Positions 26,294 through 36,700 of a stretch of DNA of 64,000 bases are shown here, piece after piece; within the stretch, counting starts at the first letter, position 1, and every line of letters starts with the position of its first letter. Source of the stretch: Anaerolineales bacterium UBA6055 (GTDB lineage: Bacteria > Chloroflexota > Anaerolineae > Aggregatilineales > Phototrophicaceae); contig DIYL01000034.1 of assembly GCA_002428985.1 (NCBI GenBank), positions 62,001-126,000 on the forward strand, read 5' to 3'. Below the pieces are notes generated by a model. That model was not told where the DNA came from, ran no database searches, and was given only the letters and a program-made list of their open reading frames with translations. Position numbers and translations under genes: made by a program.

Positions 26294-27103
26294 TTATATT
26301 ACGTCAGCAAAGTAGCGTGACATCGAACGGTATAGGGGAAATGTAAACAGTAGAACCAATAACATGACAGCAAAACCAACAATCAACAAATCTGTATTCG
26401 GGGCTTCCCCAAACACTAATACTTGCCGAAATCCATCAATAATCCCAACTGTCGGATTCAAAGAGTAAATCATACGTTGTACACCTTGTACTTCGTTGAA
26501 TGAGTATACAACCGGAGTCGCAAAGAACCACAATTGAACTAGATAGGTCAACCCACGTAGAATGTCACGCCGATAAACTGAAATCGCAGAGATACCAATG
26601 CCTACAACCCATGCCAAAAAACTCAATAGGAACAACAGCACAGGTAACCATATCCACACTCCTGTTATCGGCACTTGGTTTAAAAGGAGAATAACCACCA
26701 ACACAATAAATGACATCGCAAAGTCAAACAATGCAGTTAACATCCCGATAAATGGGAATATATCACGGGGAACCGCCATCTTGCGTAGCAACCCACCATT
26801 GCTGATGACCCCATTGGGAATGTTTGTCAATGATTTTTGAAAATACGTCCACGGTACAATTGTTGAGAAGGCAAACACAACATACGGCACACCCTCACTG
26901 TCAATGTCAATGACACCTCGTAACAACGAGAAAATCACCATAGTCATGACAGCCGGGATAATCGCCCATAACGGCCCCAAAAATGTTCGTCGGTAGCGTG
27001 CTTGAATGTCACGTCGCACCAACGATAACATCAAATTCCAATAACCAATCCACTTTTGTTGTGTGGAGATAGTCGGTGTAATATTTACCCAACGTCCGCT
27101 CAT
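26294..27103 (-). CDS. Polysaccharide ABC exporter permease (Wzm/TagG-like)
   Basis: This 269-residue ABC-2 permease has six membrane segments. The N-terminal amphipathic stretch RRDIQARYRRTFLGPLWAI is the family signature, and the middle carries RKMAVPRDIFP. It forms the channel through which the lipid-linked or free polysaccharide leaves the cytoplasm. It is the first gene of the nine-gene operon, so the promoter should lie within the 181 bases upstream. No clear promoter boxes were found there. Confidence 0.92.
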   Translation of the reverse strand: MSGRWVNITPTISTQQKWIGYWNLMLSLVRRDIQARYRRTFLGPLWAIIPAVMTMVIFSLLRGVIDIDSEGVPYVVFAFSTIVPWTYFQKSLTNIPNGVISNGGLLRKMAVPRDIFPFIGMLTALFDFAMSFIVLVVILLLNQVPITGVWIWLPVLLFLLSFLAWVVGIGISAISVYRRDILRGLTYLVQLWFFATPVVYSFNEVQGVQRMIYSLNPTVGIIDGFRQVLVFGEAPNTDLLIVGFAVMLLVLLFTFPLYRSMSRYFADVI

Positions 27104-27284
27104 AATTGTCCAAAACTAAACTAACCTGTAACATCGCGTCTCGTATTATGGCGACTTCCCACAAAATAAACAGGGCAAAATTATATGGCAGGCTCAATTA
27201 GCATGGTTTAGGGTATATGCTGTTTTGGAGCGATACAAATTGTTAAGCATTAAAAACAGAGTGAGTAACAGCTTATATCGTTGT

Positions 27285-28157
27285 CTATAAATATAAATAC
27301 ATCTCCAAGCGACGGAAAGCTTCAAAGTACCCTACCTCTTGGAATGCCTTCCATGTTGGATGATCAGATGGGATATTTTCAACTTTGGAATCTTGCAAGT
27401 AATACTTTAGGTGCAGTTGCTGTAGCATCGCAACCCGCATTGTATGGCTGACATCCGGCTTCATGACAATATGTTGCAGTTGAAACGGTGATCGTTGAAA
27501 CACAACCCATCCTGTCTCCCCCGATGTCAATGTTACTTCTAAGCCTTTAAGCGAGCCCGCGTTCTTTAACGAACCTGTTTCTTCTAACCATGAGGCATAA
27601 GCTTCACGATGAGTCAAAAATTGATCGAGGTCTTCTTGATCATATTCCACAACTTGTGCGACATTATCAAGTAACTGACTTTCATCGAGTTTGCTGGGTG
27701 GGCGACGAATAACTAATAATTCCTGAATAAACTCAAATCCCAACTTTTCGAATAAACGCTTAGCAGGCTCGTTCCCTTTAATTACTTCCAATTGAATCAC
27801 ATCAATATTATTGCTTTGAGAAAATTCAATCATACGATTCATCAAAAATTGACCTGTCTTACGACGACGTTTGACCGGGATTACGCCTAATCGTGTAATC
27901 CATGATCGATTGTCACGCACTCCCAACATGATAATGCCCGTCGGTACACGGTCCTCAATATCTAGCGAAACAACGGATGCATCAAGATCAATGTCATAGG
28001 CATCGATATATTGACGCATCCGTTTTCCGTTCATAGGCATCGGTACGATATAATCAACACGGGCAGAATTATATATCTCAGCAAGTTCATCATCCGTATA
28101 TTCGCTGGTTGGAACTGCAATATGAAAATCTTCCGGTCTTATTTTTTCGCTAACCAC
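27285..28157 (-). CDS. GNAT-family acetyltransferase with extra C-terminal domain
   Basis: This 290-residue protein has a GNAT domain at about residues 15-150. ITRLGVIPVKRRRKTGQFLM forms the acetyl-CoA loop, and NEPAKRLFEKLGFEFIQE is the typical last helix and strand. The C-terminal 130 residues look like a second, degenerate GNAT-like fold. The start is GTG at 28157 with a weak AAAGAA site. It is the last gene behind the giant kinase, the PLP-receiver fusion and a receiver, 22 bases after the receiver stop. The substrate is unknown. Confidence 0.8.
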   Translation of the reverse strand: MVSEKIRPEDFHIAVPTSEYTDDELAEIYNSARVDYIVPMPMNGKRMRQYIDAYDIDLDASVVSLDIEDRVPTGIIMLGVRDNRSWITRLGVIPVKRRRKTGQFLMNRMIEFSQSNNIDVIQLEVIKGNEPAKRLFEKLGFEFIQELLVIRRPPSKLDESQLLDNVAQVVEYDQEDLDQFLTHREAYASWLEETGSLKNAGSLKGLEVTLTSGETGWVVFQRSPFQLQHIVMKPDVSHTMRVAMLQQLHLKYYLQDSKVENIPSDHPTWKAFQEVGYFEAFRRLEMYLYL

Positions 28158-28179
28158 GACAATATTCTTTCTAGGGTGC

Positions 28180-28542
28180 TTATTCTAAAAATGATGTAAT
28201 CTGGTCGGCAAAAGCACGGGTATCAATGGGTTTAGTAATAACACCATCACATCCATAAGCTTTTGCCATACCCTCTGCGGTTTCCTGTGGCCATGCAGTA
28301 AATGCAATAATCGGCAGATTTGTAAGCTCTTCTTGTTGACGAATCAGTGCAATGACTGTTTGTCCATCAATATCGGGTAAACCTAAATCAATGAGTACCA
28401 AATCAGGATTACTTTCAAATACTGACGTTAACCCAGTTTCACCGTCTTCAGCCACAATAACTTTATAATCAGCACGACGTAGTAACTTAGAAGCCATCCG
28501 CGCGCTTTGTGCATTATCTTCTATTACGACAATTAAGCTCAT
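28180..28542 (-). CDS. Single-domain response regulator
   Basis: This 120-residue protein is a complete receiver domain. It has acidic residues in VVIEDNAQS, the phospho-acceptor Asp at about residue 52 (VLIDLGLPDIDG), a Thr/Ala switch region (IIAFTAW) and the conserved Lys in ITKPID. There is no output domain. It lies 20 bases downstream of the PLP-receiver fusion gene in the same operon, so it can accept phosphate from the giant kinase or pass it on. Confidence 0.92.
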   Translation of the reverse strand: MSLIVVIEDNAQSARMASKLLRRADYKVIVAEDGETGLTSVFESNPDLVLIDLGLPDIDGQTVIALIRQQEELTNLPIIAFTAWPQETAEGMAKAYGCDGVITKPIDTRAFADQITSFLE

Positions 28543-28562
28543 CGTCGCCTACTTCCTATCTG

Positions 28563-30731
28563 TTATTCATTAACTAGTTCATCGTTGACCATGTCTAGAA
28601 AGCCTTGACGATCCAGCGATGATTTCCGTTGAATCGACCGAATACGATCTTGTAACCGCGACCGTTCATTATGTGATATATTTTTTGCGGAATATACAAT
28701 TACCGGAATATCACGTAAGTGTGCATCATCTTGTATTGCGTCGATTATGGTAAACCCATCCATATCCGGCATGAGCAAATCTACAATCACTAAATCCGGA
28801 TGATAATTATAGATTGCCTTTAATCCTTCACGTCCTGTATTCGCTTCAATAACATGGTATGCCCCATCCGCTTCTAAAATTCGACGGGCTAAGCGTAAAT
28901 CCTGAGGGTTATCATCAATCAATATAATCGTATGTTGGACAGGCGATTGTGTGGTTGACAATTTTTTAGACGTCGAGTGATGCTCGGTAGCATTATCTTT
29001 AGGCTCAGTTGTAGATTTACCCTGATGAATAACATCAATTGGTTCATGCCCGAGTGTATCGACAACATGCGTCACTAGAGTCTGTGTATCGTAGCCACCT
29101 TTTTGCCAAACTGATGCAGAGAAATTATCAAGTCGCTCGCGGTCATCAGGTGTGAGTGTCTTCGCGGAAACAACAATAACCGGAATATCTTTGGTAGTCT
29201 CATCAGCCTTCAGAGCTTCGATTAGACTAAAGCCATCACGTTCTGGCATTGTCAAATCGGACACAATCAAATCGGGTAAATATTCACGAATTGCATGAAG
29301 CGCCTCATCACCATCTCGTGATTCAAAAATACGGTATTGCTTATAACTCTGCAATAAACGGCGAATCAAACGACGATCATTCGCATTATCATCAACAATC
29401 ATAATGCTAGTGACTTGCTCATCAAGCGTCTTGAGTGCAGCCCCTAACCCTTCTTCTTTTGCAGCGGGGTCTTCATCAGCAGGCAAATATAAAATATGCT
29501 CAGCATATTGATCACCCAAAATATGGCTTTCGACAGGGAATGTGTGACCCGAGCAATTAACGACAACCGTCTCCCCTGCCTGGATTGTGCCATCGGTTAA
29601 CATCTTTTCTAGTCCAGCAAACGCAACAGCGGTAGCCGGCTCTACTGAGATACCGCCCTTACTTGCCAATTGACGCATCGCACGGAATGTATCCCCGTCT
29701 TTAATAGCGACCATTGCACCACCGTCGTCAAGAATTCCTTGACGCAGTAGCTTATAACTCATACCGGGATCACCCGTGGCTAAAACAGTAATCAGCGTTT
29801 TCGGGACAACCGGAGTTGCTTCGTCTTGGTTATTATGGAAAGAGTCGACCATTGGAGCACAGCCCGCAGATTGAACGATACCTAACTTCGGCACTTTATC
29901 AATCATGCCCATGCGCTTGAGTTCTTTAAATCCTTTTTGTACACCGAGTGGACCAATCCCACCGCTGACAGCTTGAATATACCAATCTGGTGCAACCCAT
30001 TTATTCGGATCATCTGGATGTTGAATGATGCCGAGTTGCTCAGCAATTTCGAACGCAAGTGTCTTCATACTCTCTTTACCGGGAACAGCTTTTGCCCCGC
30101 GATCATGATGAATATTCTTACGCTTGGCAAACGCAGCAGCAACTTTTTTCGTTTCATCATATGTGCCAGAGACCTTGATAACTTCCGCGCCATACAATGC
30201 TGCTTCGCGCATTTTTGCAGGAGGGACGAGGCTCGTTAAGAATAGCCACAGCTTAATGCCAGCCCGTGCACAATACGCCGCATATACAACCGCCGCATTC
30301 CCTGTTGATGCCAAAACACATTCTTTGATACCGACTTGACGCATAGCTTGTACAGAGAGTGCAGCTTGACGATCTTTAAAACTATTCGTCGGTTGTTTGC
30401 GCTCATCTTTAACATAAATTGTCTGATGATTGAACAATGTCTCGTACTGATACAACCGCACCAGTGGTGTAAAACCCTCCCCCATTGTAACTTCCGGGAA
30501 AGACGGTTCAATCGGTAGCAGTTCTGCGTAGCGCCATAGCGTATGATCACGCTTAGACACAATAGCAGACCAACTGTCTGCTACTGCGTCATAGTCATAT
30601 TGTGCATCTAGCCATGCCGACCCACATTGGGTGCAGTTAGCCACCATCATATCGGTGGTAGCTAATTCATATTGACATTCTAGGCAAATAACTTTGTTAA
30701 AGTGTTGCGTTGTTTTAATCACCTGCGACAC
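28563..30731 (-). CDS. Threonine-synthase-like PLP enzyme fused to two receiver domains
   Basis: This 722-residue fusion starts with a zinc ribbon (Cys16, 19, 33 and 36). A fold-type II PLP domain follows at about residues 70-430, with the probable Schiff-base Lys119 in PTNSFKDRQ, the phosphate loop VSGGIGPLGV and a STGNAA loop. This matches threonine synthases and related beta-replacing enzymes. Two receiver domains follow at about 440-560 and 600-718, each with a phospho-acceptor Asp (VSDLTMP and IVDLLMP). The lysine positions read QKGG and RKSS rather than KP. The GTG start at 30731 overlaps the kinase gene by 17 bases. A GTG at 30722 with AGGTG 6 bases upstream is an alternative start. 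Phosphorylation may control the enzyme. Confidence 0.9.
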   Translation of the reverse strand: MSQVIKTTQHFNKVICLECQYELATTDMMVANCTQCGSAWLDAQYDYDAVADSWSAIVSKRDHTLWRYAELLPIEPSFPEVTMGEGFTPLVRLYQYETLFNHQTIYVKDERKQPTNSFKDRQAALSVQAMRQVGIKECVLASTGNAAVVYAAYCARAGIKLWLFLTSLVPPAKMREAALYGAEVIKVSGTYDETKKVAAAFAKRKNIHHDRGAKAVPGKESMKTLAFEIAEQLGIIQHPDDPNKWVAPDWYIQAVSGGIGPLGVQKGFKELKRMGMIDKVPKLGIVQSAGCAPMVDSFHNNQDEATPVVPKTLITVLATGDPGMSYKLLRQGILDDGGAMVAIKDGDTFRAMRQLASKGGISVEPATAVAFAGLEKMLTDGTIQAGETVVVNCSGHTFPVESHILGDQYAEHILYLPADEDPAAKEEGLGAALKTLDEQVTSIMIVDDNANDRRLIRRLLQSYKQYRIFESRDGDEALHAIREYLPDLIVSDLTMPERDGFSLIEALKADETTKDIPVIVVSAKTLTPDDRERLDNFSASVWQKGGYDTQTLVTHVVDTLGHEPIDVIHQGKSTTEPKDNATEHHSTSKKLSTTQSPVQHTIILIDDNPQDLRLARRILEADGAYHVIEANTGREGLKAIYNYHPDLVIVDLLMPDMDGFTIIDAIQDDAHLRDIPVIVYSAKNISHNERSRLQDRIRSIQRKSSLDRQGFLDMVNDELVNE

Positions 30732-33700
30732 CTAGCACTTCAGTTTCCATTGTAATTGGTACTGTGAACCAGAAAGTTGACCCCTTACCAAGCTCGCTAT
30801 CGACGTGGATGTCGCCACCGTGCATCTCAACAAGTTGTTTCGTGATTGTCAGACCAAGTCCAGTACCACCTGCTCGTCGTGTCGAGGATCCATCAACCTG
30901 GCTGAAACGTTGGAAGATCAACGAGAGGTCTTCCTTAGTCATACCAATACCCGAATCTTTCACACGGATGTATGCCATATCTTTACTGTGCATACCGTAG
31001 TGAACTGATACATTGCCCTTCTCGGTAAACTTGACTGCGTTACTGACCAAGTTCCACAAAATTTGACGGAAGCGAACTTTATCGGCGCAGATACTATTAA
31101 CTGGCATATCTTCAACCAACTCAAGTACGACAGCTTTATCTTTCACAAGAATCTGTCCAGCTTTGACAATCTCACCGAGGAATTGTTTTGGATCCGTCTC
31201 ACGAATATCGAGTTCCATCTGACCGGCATCAATCTTCGCTAGATCGAGGATTTCATTAATAATCGAGAGGAGATGCTTACCACTACTGTGGATTGCCTCG
31301 ACATCTTCAACAGCATCATCGGTTAAATCGCCATCAACACCGTCCAATAGGACTTCGGAATATCCGATGATAGAGTTCAATGGTGTCCGTAATTCATGAC
31401 TCATATTCGCCAAGAATTGTTGTTTCAAACGGTCAACTTCTTTAAGTCGTTCGACTGTTCTACGCTCACGTTCAAACGCCATCGCGTTAGTAACTGCTAC
31501 AGCAACTTGTTGTGCCAGTGTTGATTTAATCCGTACATCTTCGTCAGTGAAGCGATCAACTTGTGTAGATTGAACGTCGAGAACACCAATGAGTTCATCA
31601 CCGACCATCATCGGAATGGCCATTTCTGATACCGTTTCTGGTAGAAGCGGATTCGGTAAGAAGCCCTTATCCTGTGTTACGTCATTAACGATAACACCCT
31701 TTTTCAAACGAGCACTCCGCGCCACAAGACTAGTTGGACTATCAAGCGGAATCTGAACACCTGTGGCAATCATCTCATCACCAACGTCACCAGCACCAGC
31801 AGCCAAATCTAGCATCTGAGTTTCATCATCTAACAAGTAGATATGTGCGTGGTAGAGATCAAAGCTAGATTTCGTCAAATCAGCAACCGATTTTAGTAGC
31901 TCTTTCACTTCTAGGAGTGTGGTCGTTGCTGCTGACACTTGTGCGACTGTTTCCATTTCGGCCGCACGTTTGTTGGATTGTTCGAATAAGCGTGTGTTAT
32001 TAATCGCAGTCGCAATCTGTCCAGCAAGTGTTGCCTTCACGCGCACATCTTGCATATCAAAGCGATTGACTTCAGTTGAATGCACAGACAGCACACCGAT
32101 TACTTGTTGATTCGCAATCATTGGTACAACAAGTTGTGATTTCGTATCCGGTAAGATTGGGTTTGGAACATAGCCAAACTCGGTCATTACATTATTGACA
32201 ACAATTGGTTCCTGACGATTCACAGCTCGTGCTAGCAAACTATGTTTATTATCAAGGTAAACACCGTGACCTATCTCCATAATTTGTCGGCCAGCTTCAC
32301 CTGAACCTGCAGCAAATTTCAGAACATTTTCGTTTTCATCTAACAAGTAGATATTTGTATGATAGAGATCAAAGTTCTCACGGGTTAGATTCACAACCGA
32401 TTGCAATAGTTCATGCATATCAAGGTTTGCAGTTGCTTCGGCAGATACATCAGCAACTGTTTCCATTTCAGCTGCACGCCGGAGAATCTCTTGCTGTTGT
32501 TGCTTCATTGCGGTGACATCTGCACGAATCGCAATGTACTGATAAGGTTTACCATCGTCATTCAAGAACGGAACAATGGTAGTATCAACCCAATAGTAGG
32601 AACCATCTTTGGCTTTATTATGGATTTCACCTTTCCAAACCTTACCGTTTGCAATTGTGACCCACAAGTCGCGGATGAATTCTTTACTATGATAGCTAGA
32701 ATTTAAGATTCTGTGATCTTCACCAATCAACTCATCTCGACTGTACTTAGAAATCTCGACGAATTTGTCATTAACATAGTTGATGATACCTTTTTGATCG
32801 GTAATCGCCACAATCGCGTGTTGGTCAATCGCAAAGCGGATGTCGGATACTTCCTTAAAGAGTTGTGCATTCTTCACAGCGACAGCGATTTGTGTAGACA
32901 ACGTCTTTTGAATTTGGACATCTTCGTTAGTAAAGCGATTGGTCTGTGACGCTTGAAGATCTAACACACCAACCAAATCATCACCAGCCAACAGTGGGAT
33001 CACCATTTCGGAACGTGTATCTGGCAAGAACTCATTCGCAAGGAAGTCGGTGTCTTTTGTGACATCATTGACAACCAATGTCTGATGTGTCCGAGCAGCA
33101 CGTGCCACCAAACTACCTTCACGATGTAGCGGGATACGGTGTCCTTTAGAGACCATCCGGTTACCCACATCACCAGATCCAGCCACAAGTTCAAGGCGTT
33201 CACCTGTTTGGCTTAATAGGTAGACATGTGCATGGTAAAGATTAAACTCTTGTTTTGTGAGATCGACTACCGATTTCAACATACTGTTGATATTCAAGTT
33301 GGTGGTCGCTTCAGTACCGACTTTTGCTACCGTCTGTAACTCAGACGCACGTTTTGATGATTGTTGGAACAACTGTGCATTTGTGAGCGCAGTTGCTAAT
33401 TGTGCAGCTAAGGTCGCCATGATACGAACATCTTCATCAGTAAAGTATCCGAGTCGATCAGACTGAACATCAAGTACACCCAAGACTTCTGAACCTGCGA
33501 CAATAGGCACAGCCATTTCTGAACGCGTATCTGGTAGTAACCTGTGAGGCAAGAAGTTCGGGTCTGACATGACATCATTAACAACGACACCACGATTCAA
33601 GCGTACAGCCTGCGCAACCAAACTATGTTCATGATCAATTTCAATTGTGCGACCATCACGTACCATCTGTACACCGACGGCACCTGCGCCCGCTGTTAAT

Positions 33701-36700
33701 ACAAGTTTTTCTTTCTCATCATCCACAAGGTAGATATGCGCATGATAGAGTTTAAATTTATCGCGGGTTAAGTTTGCGACTGAACGAAGCATCTCATCTA
33801 CATCCAAGTTAGTGGCTGCCTCAGTACTTACTTCCGCTACCGTTTCAAGTTCGGATGCACGTTTTGTGGAGATTTCGAACAATCGTGTATTGTTGATCGC
33901 CGCAGCAATTTGTGATGCGAGTGTTAATTGAATCTGCACATCAACATCTGTAAAGCGGTTGATCGTATTTGCCTGAACGTCCAGTACACCAAGTACCTCA
34001 TGCCCAACCATCATCGGAATTGCCATTTCCGATTGTGTGTCTGGAAGCAACGGATTCGGTAAAAAGTCACGGTCAGCCCGGACATCATTCACGATAATAC
34101 CTTCACGACTACGTGCTGCTTTTGCAACGAGACTATGAATGTTGTCTAGTGGGATACGATACCCATCAGATACCATTTTGCGCCCAACATTGCCTGCACC
34201 TGCCGTCAATACAAGGTTTTCAGCGGTTTGATCAAGCAAGTAAATATGTGCATGATAGAGATCAAATCTATCGCGAGTTAGATTAGATACAGTGATCAAC
34301 ATATTGTCGATATTGGTATTTGTCGTCGCCTCAGTACTAATCTGAGCAACTGTTTCAAGTTCAAGCGCGCGTTTTGATGATTCATCAAAGAGTTTCGCGT
34401 TATTGACCGCCGTTGCAATCTGTGCTGCTAGTGTCGTATGGATGCGGAGTTGTTCGTCTTCAAAGTAATCTTGAACATCTGATTGAATATCCAAAACCCC
34501 AAGCACTTCACCAGCATAAGTCATTGGGATGGCCATTTCAGATTTAGTATGCGGCAGTAAGCGATGTGGTAAGAAGTTCGGGTTGCTAGCAGTATCGTTT
34601 GTGTATGTACCCTCAGCAGTACGAGCAACAATTGCCACAATACTGTTCTGATGATTCAAGGGGATCACACGCCCTTCAGATTTCATACGTCGTCCAATGT
34701 CGCCAGCACCTGCTGTTAATACGAGATTCTCTTTCTCATCATCGACAAGATAGATTTGAGCATGATAGAGATTGAGGCGATCGCGCAAGAGTGCAGAAAC
34801 ATTTTCCAATAGGTTCTGTAGATCAAGACTAGATGCCGCTTCGGCCGATACTTCAGCAATGATCTCCATTTCCTTGGCACGTTGTTCGAGATTTGCATTT
34901 GCTAGCTCAACATTTGCAAATAGTCGCGCATTTACTAGAGCAACCGCAATCTGTGTCGCCATCGTCGTCTGAATACTGACATCTTCTGCTGTGAAGTTAT
35001 CGATATGACTTGATTGCACATCGAGAATCCCGATCAACTCATCACCAGCAACCATTGGAATGGCCATTTCTGACTGCGTTTCAGGTAACAACGGGTTCGC
35101 AAGGAAGTCCAGCTCTTGAGTTACATTATTAGAGATAACACCTTGTAGTGACCGGGCAGCCCGAGCAACCAAACTATGTTCGCGGTCGTAAGGGATACTA
35201 TGCCCCTGTCTAACCATTTGGTCGCCGATATCCCCTGCGCCAGCAGATAAGCGTAAGGCTTTTTGTGTGCTATCGTAGAGATAGATATGTGCATGATAGA
35301 GGTCAAACTCGTCCCGGGTTAGGTCAACAACAGTCTTCAACAACTCATCAGTATCCGTAATTGTTGTAGCTGCCGTTCCCACTTTAGCAACGGTTTCCAA
35401 CTCAGATGCACGTTTTTCCATTAATTCTTCTTGCATCTTCCGTTCAGTAATATCAGAGCGAATCGCAACATATTGATATGGTTTGCCCTGTTCATTCACA
35501 AATGGGACAATCGTGGTATCAACCCAGTAATATGAGCCATCTTTCGCTTTATTCTTGATCTCACCATTCCAAACGCCACCATTCGCGATGGTCACCCATA
35601 AATCGCGAATGAATTCTGTTGGATGATGACCCGAATTCAGAATCCGGTGATCCTCTCCAATCAACTCTTCACGGGGGTATTTGGAGATTTCAGTAAACTT
35701 GTCGTTCACGTAGGTTATCGTACCGGTTTGATCAGTGATCGCAACAATCGAGTGTTGATCGAGTGAGAACTGAATGTCAGAAACTTCCTTAAAGAGTTGT
35801 GCATTCTTAACAGCAGTTGACACCTGCCCCGCCATCGCAACTTGAATTTGGATTTCATCACTATCGAAGAAACCAACCTCACTTGCTTGAATATCCATCA
35901 CACCCAATAACTGATCGGCATTTACCAACGGAATAACAAGCTCAGATTTTGTATTCGGTAGGAATTCATTCGGCAAGAAGTTTGGATTCTCACTTACGTC
36001 ATTCACCAATTGCATCTGACGTGTACGAGCGGTATGCGCCACCAAACTACCTTCGCGGTTAAGTGGAATTTTTTGGCCTTTAGCAACTTGCTGATCACCA
36101 ATATCGCCAGATCCTGCCGCTAGCTCAAGACGTTTACCTGTGCGATCCAGAATATAGATATGAACGTGATAGAAACCGAACTCTTCTTTAGTAAGGTTAG
36201 TAACAGACTTAAGAAGAACATTGAGTTCCAACTGTGTCGAAATCTCCTCCGAAATTTTTGCCACAGTCGCTAGTTCAGCTGCCCGCTTCTCTGATTCCTG
36301 CTCACTTAGCTTACGATCGGTAACATCACGGGCAACAAAGTGAATCAAACCACTCTCAATATCAGTTGCCGAAGTCCATGAAATCCACAGATAGTGTCCA
36401 TCTTTGTGTTTATAGCGATTTTCAAAACTGATGGTTCCCGCACCTTCAGCAAGTTTTGCCGCTTCAAGGTTAGTTGCTTCAATATCATCAGGATGAACGA
36501 AATCAACAAATGGTGTTGCCATGAGCTCTTCAGGTGTATAGCCAAGAGTTTGTTCCCATGCAGGGTTGAGAGAAACAAAATGTCCTTCAAAATTTGCCGA
36601 CCCAAGCATATCGATCGAACTACTGAAGACACGCTCGGTTTCTTGACGAGCTCGTTCAACTTCCTCAAAGGTACGTGCATTACGCACTGCAACCGCGATT

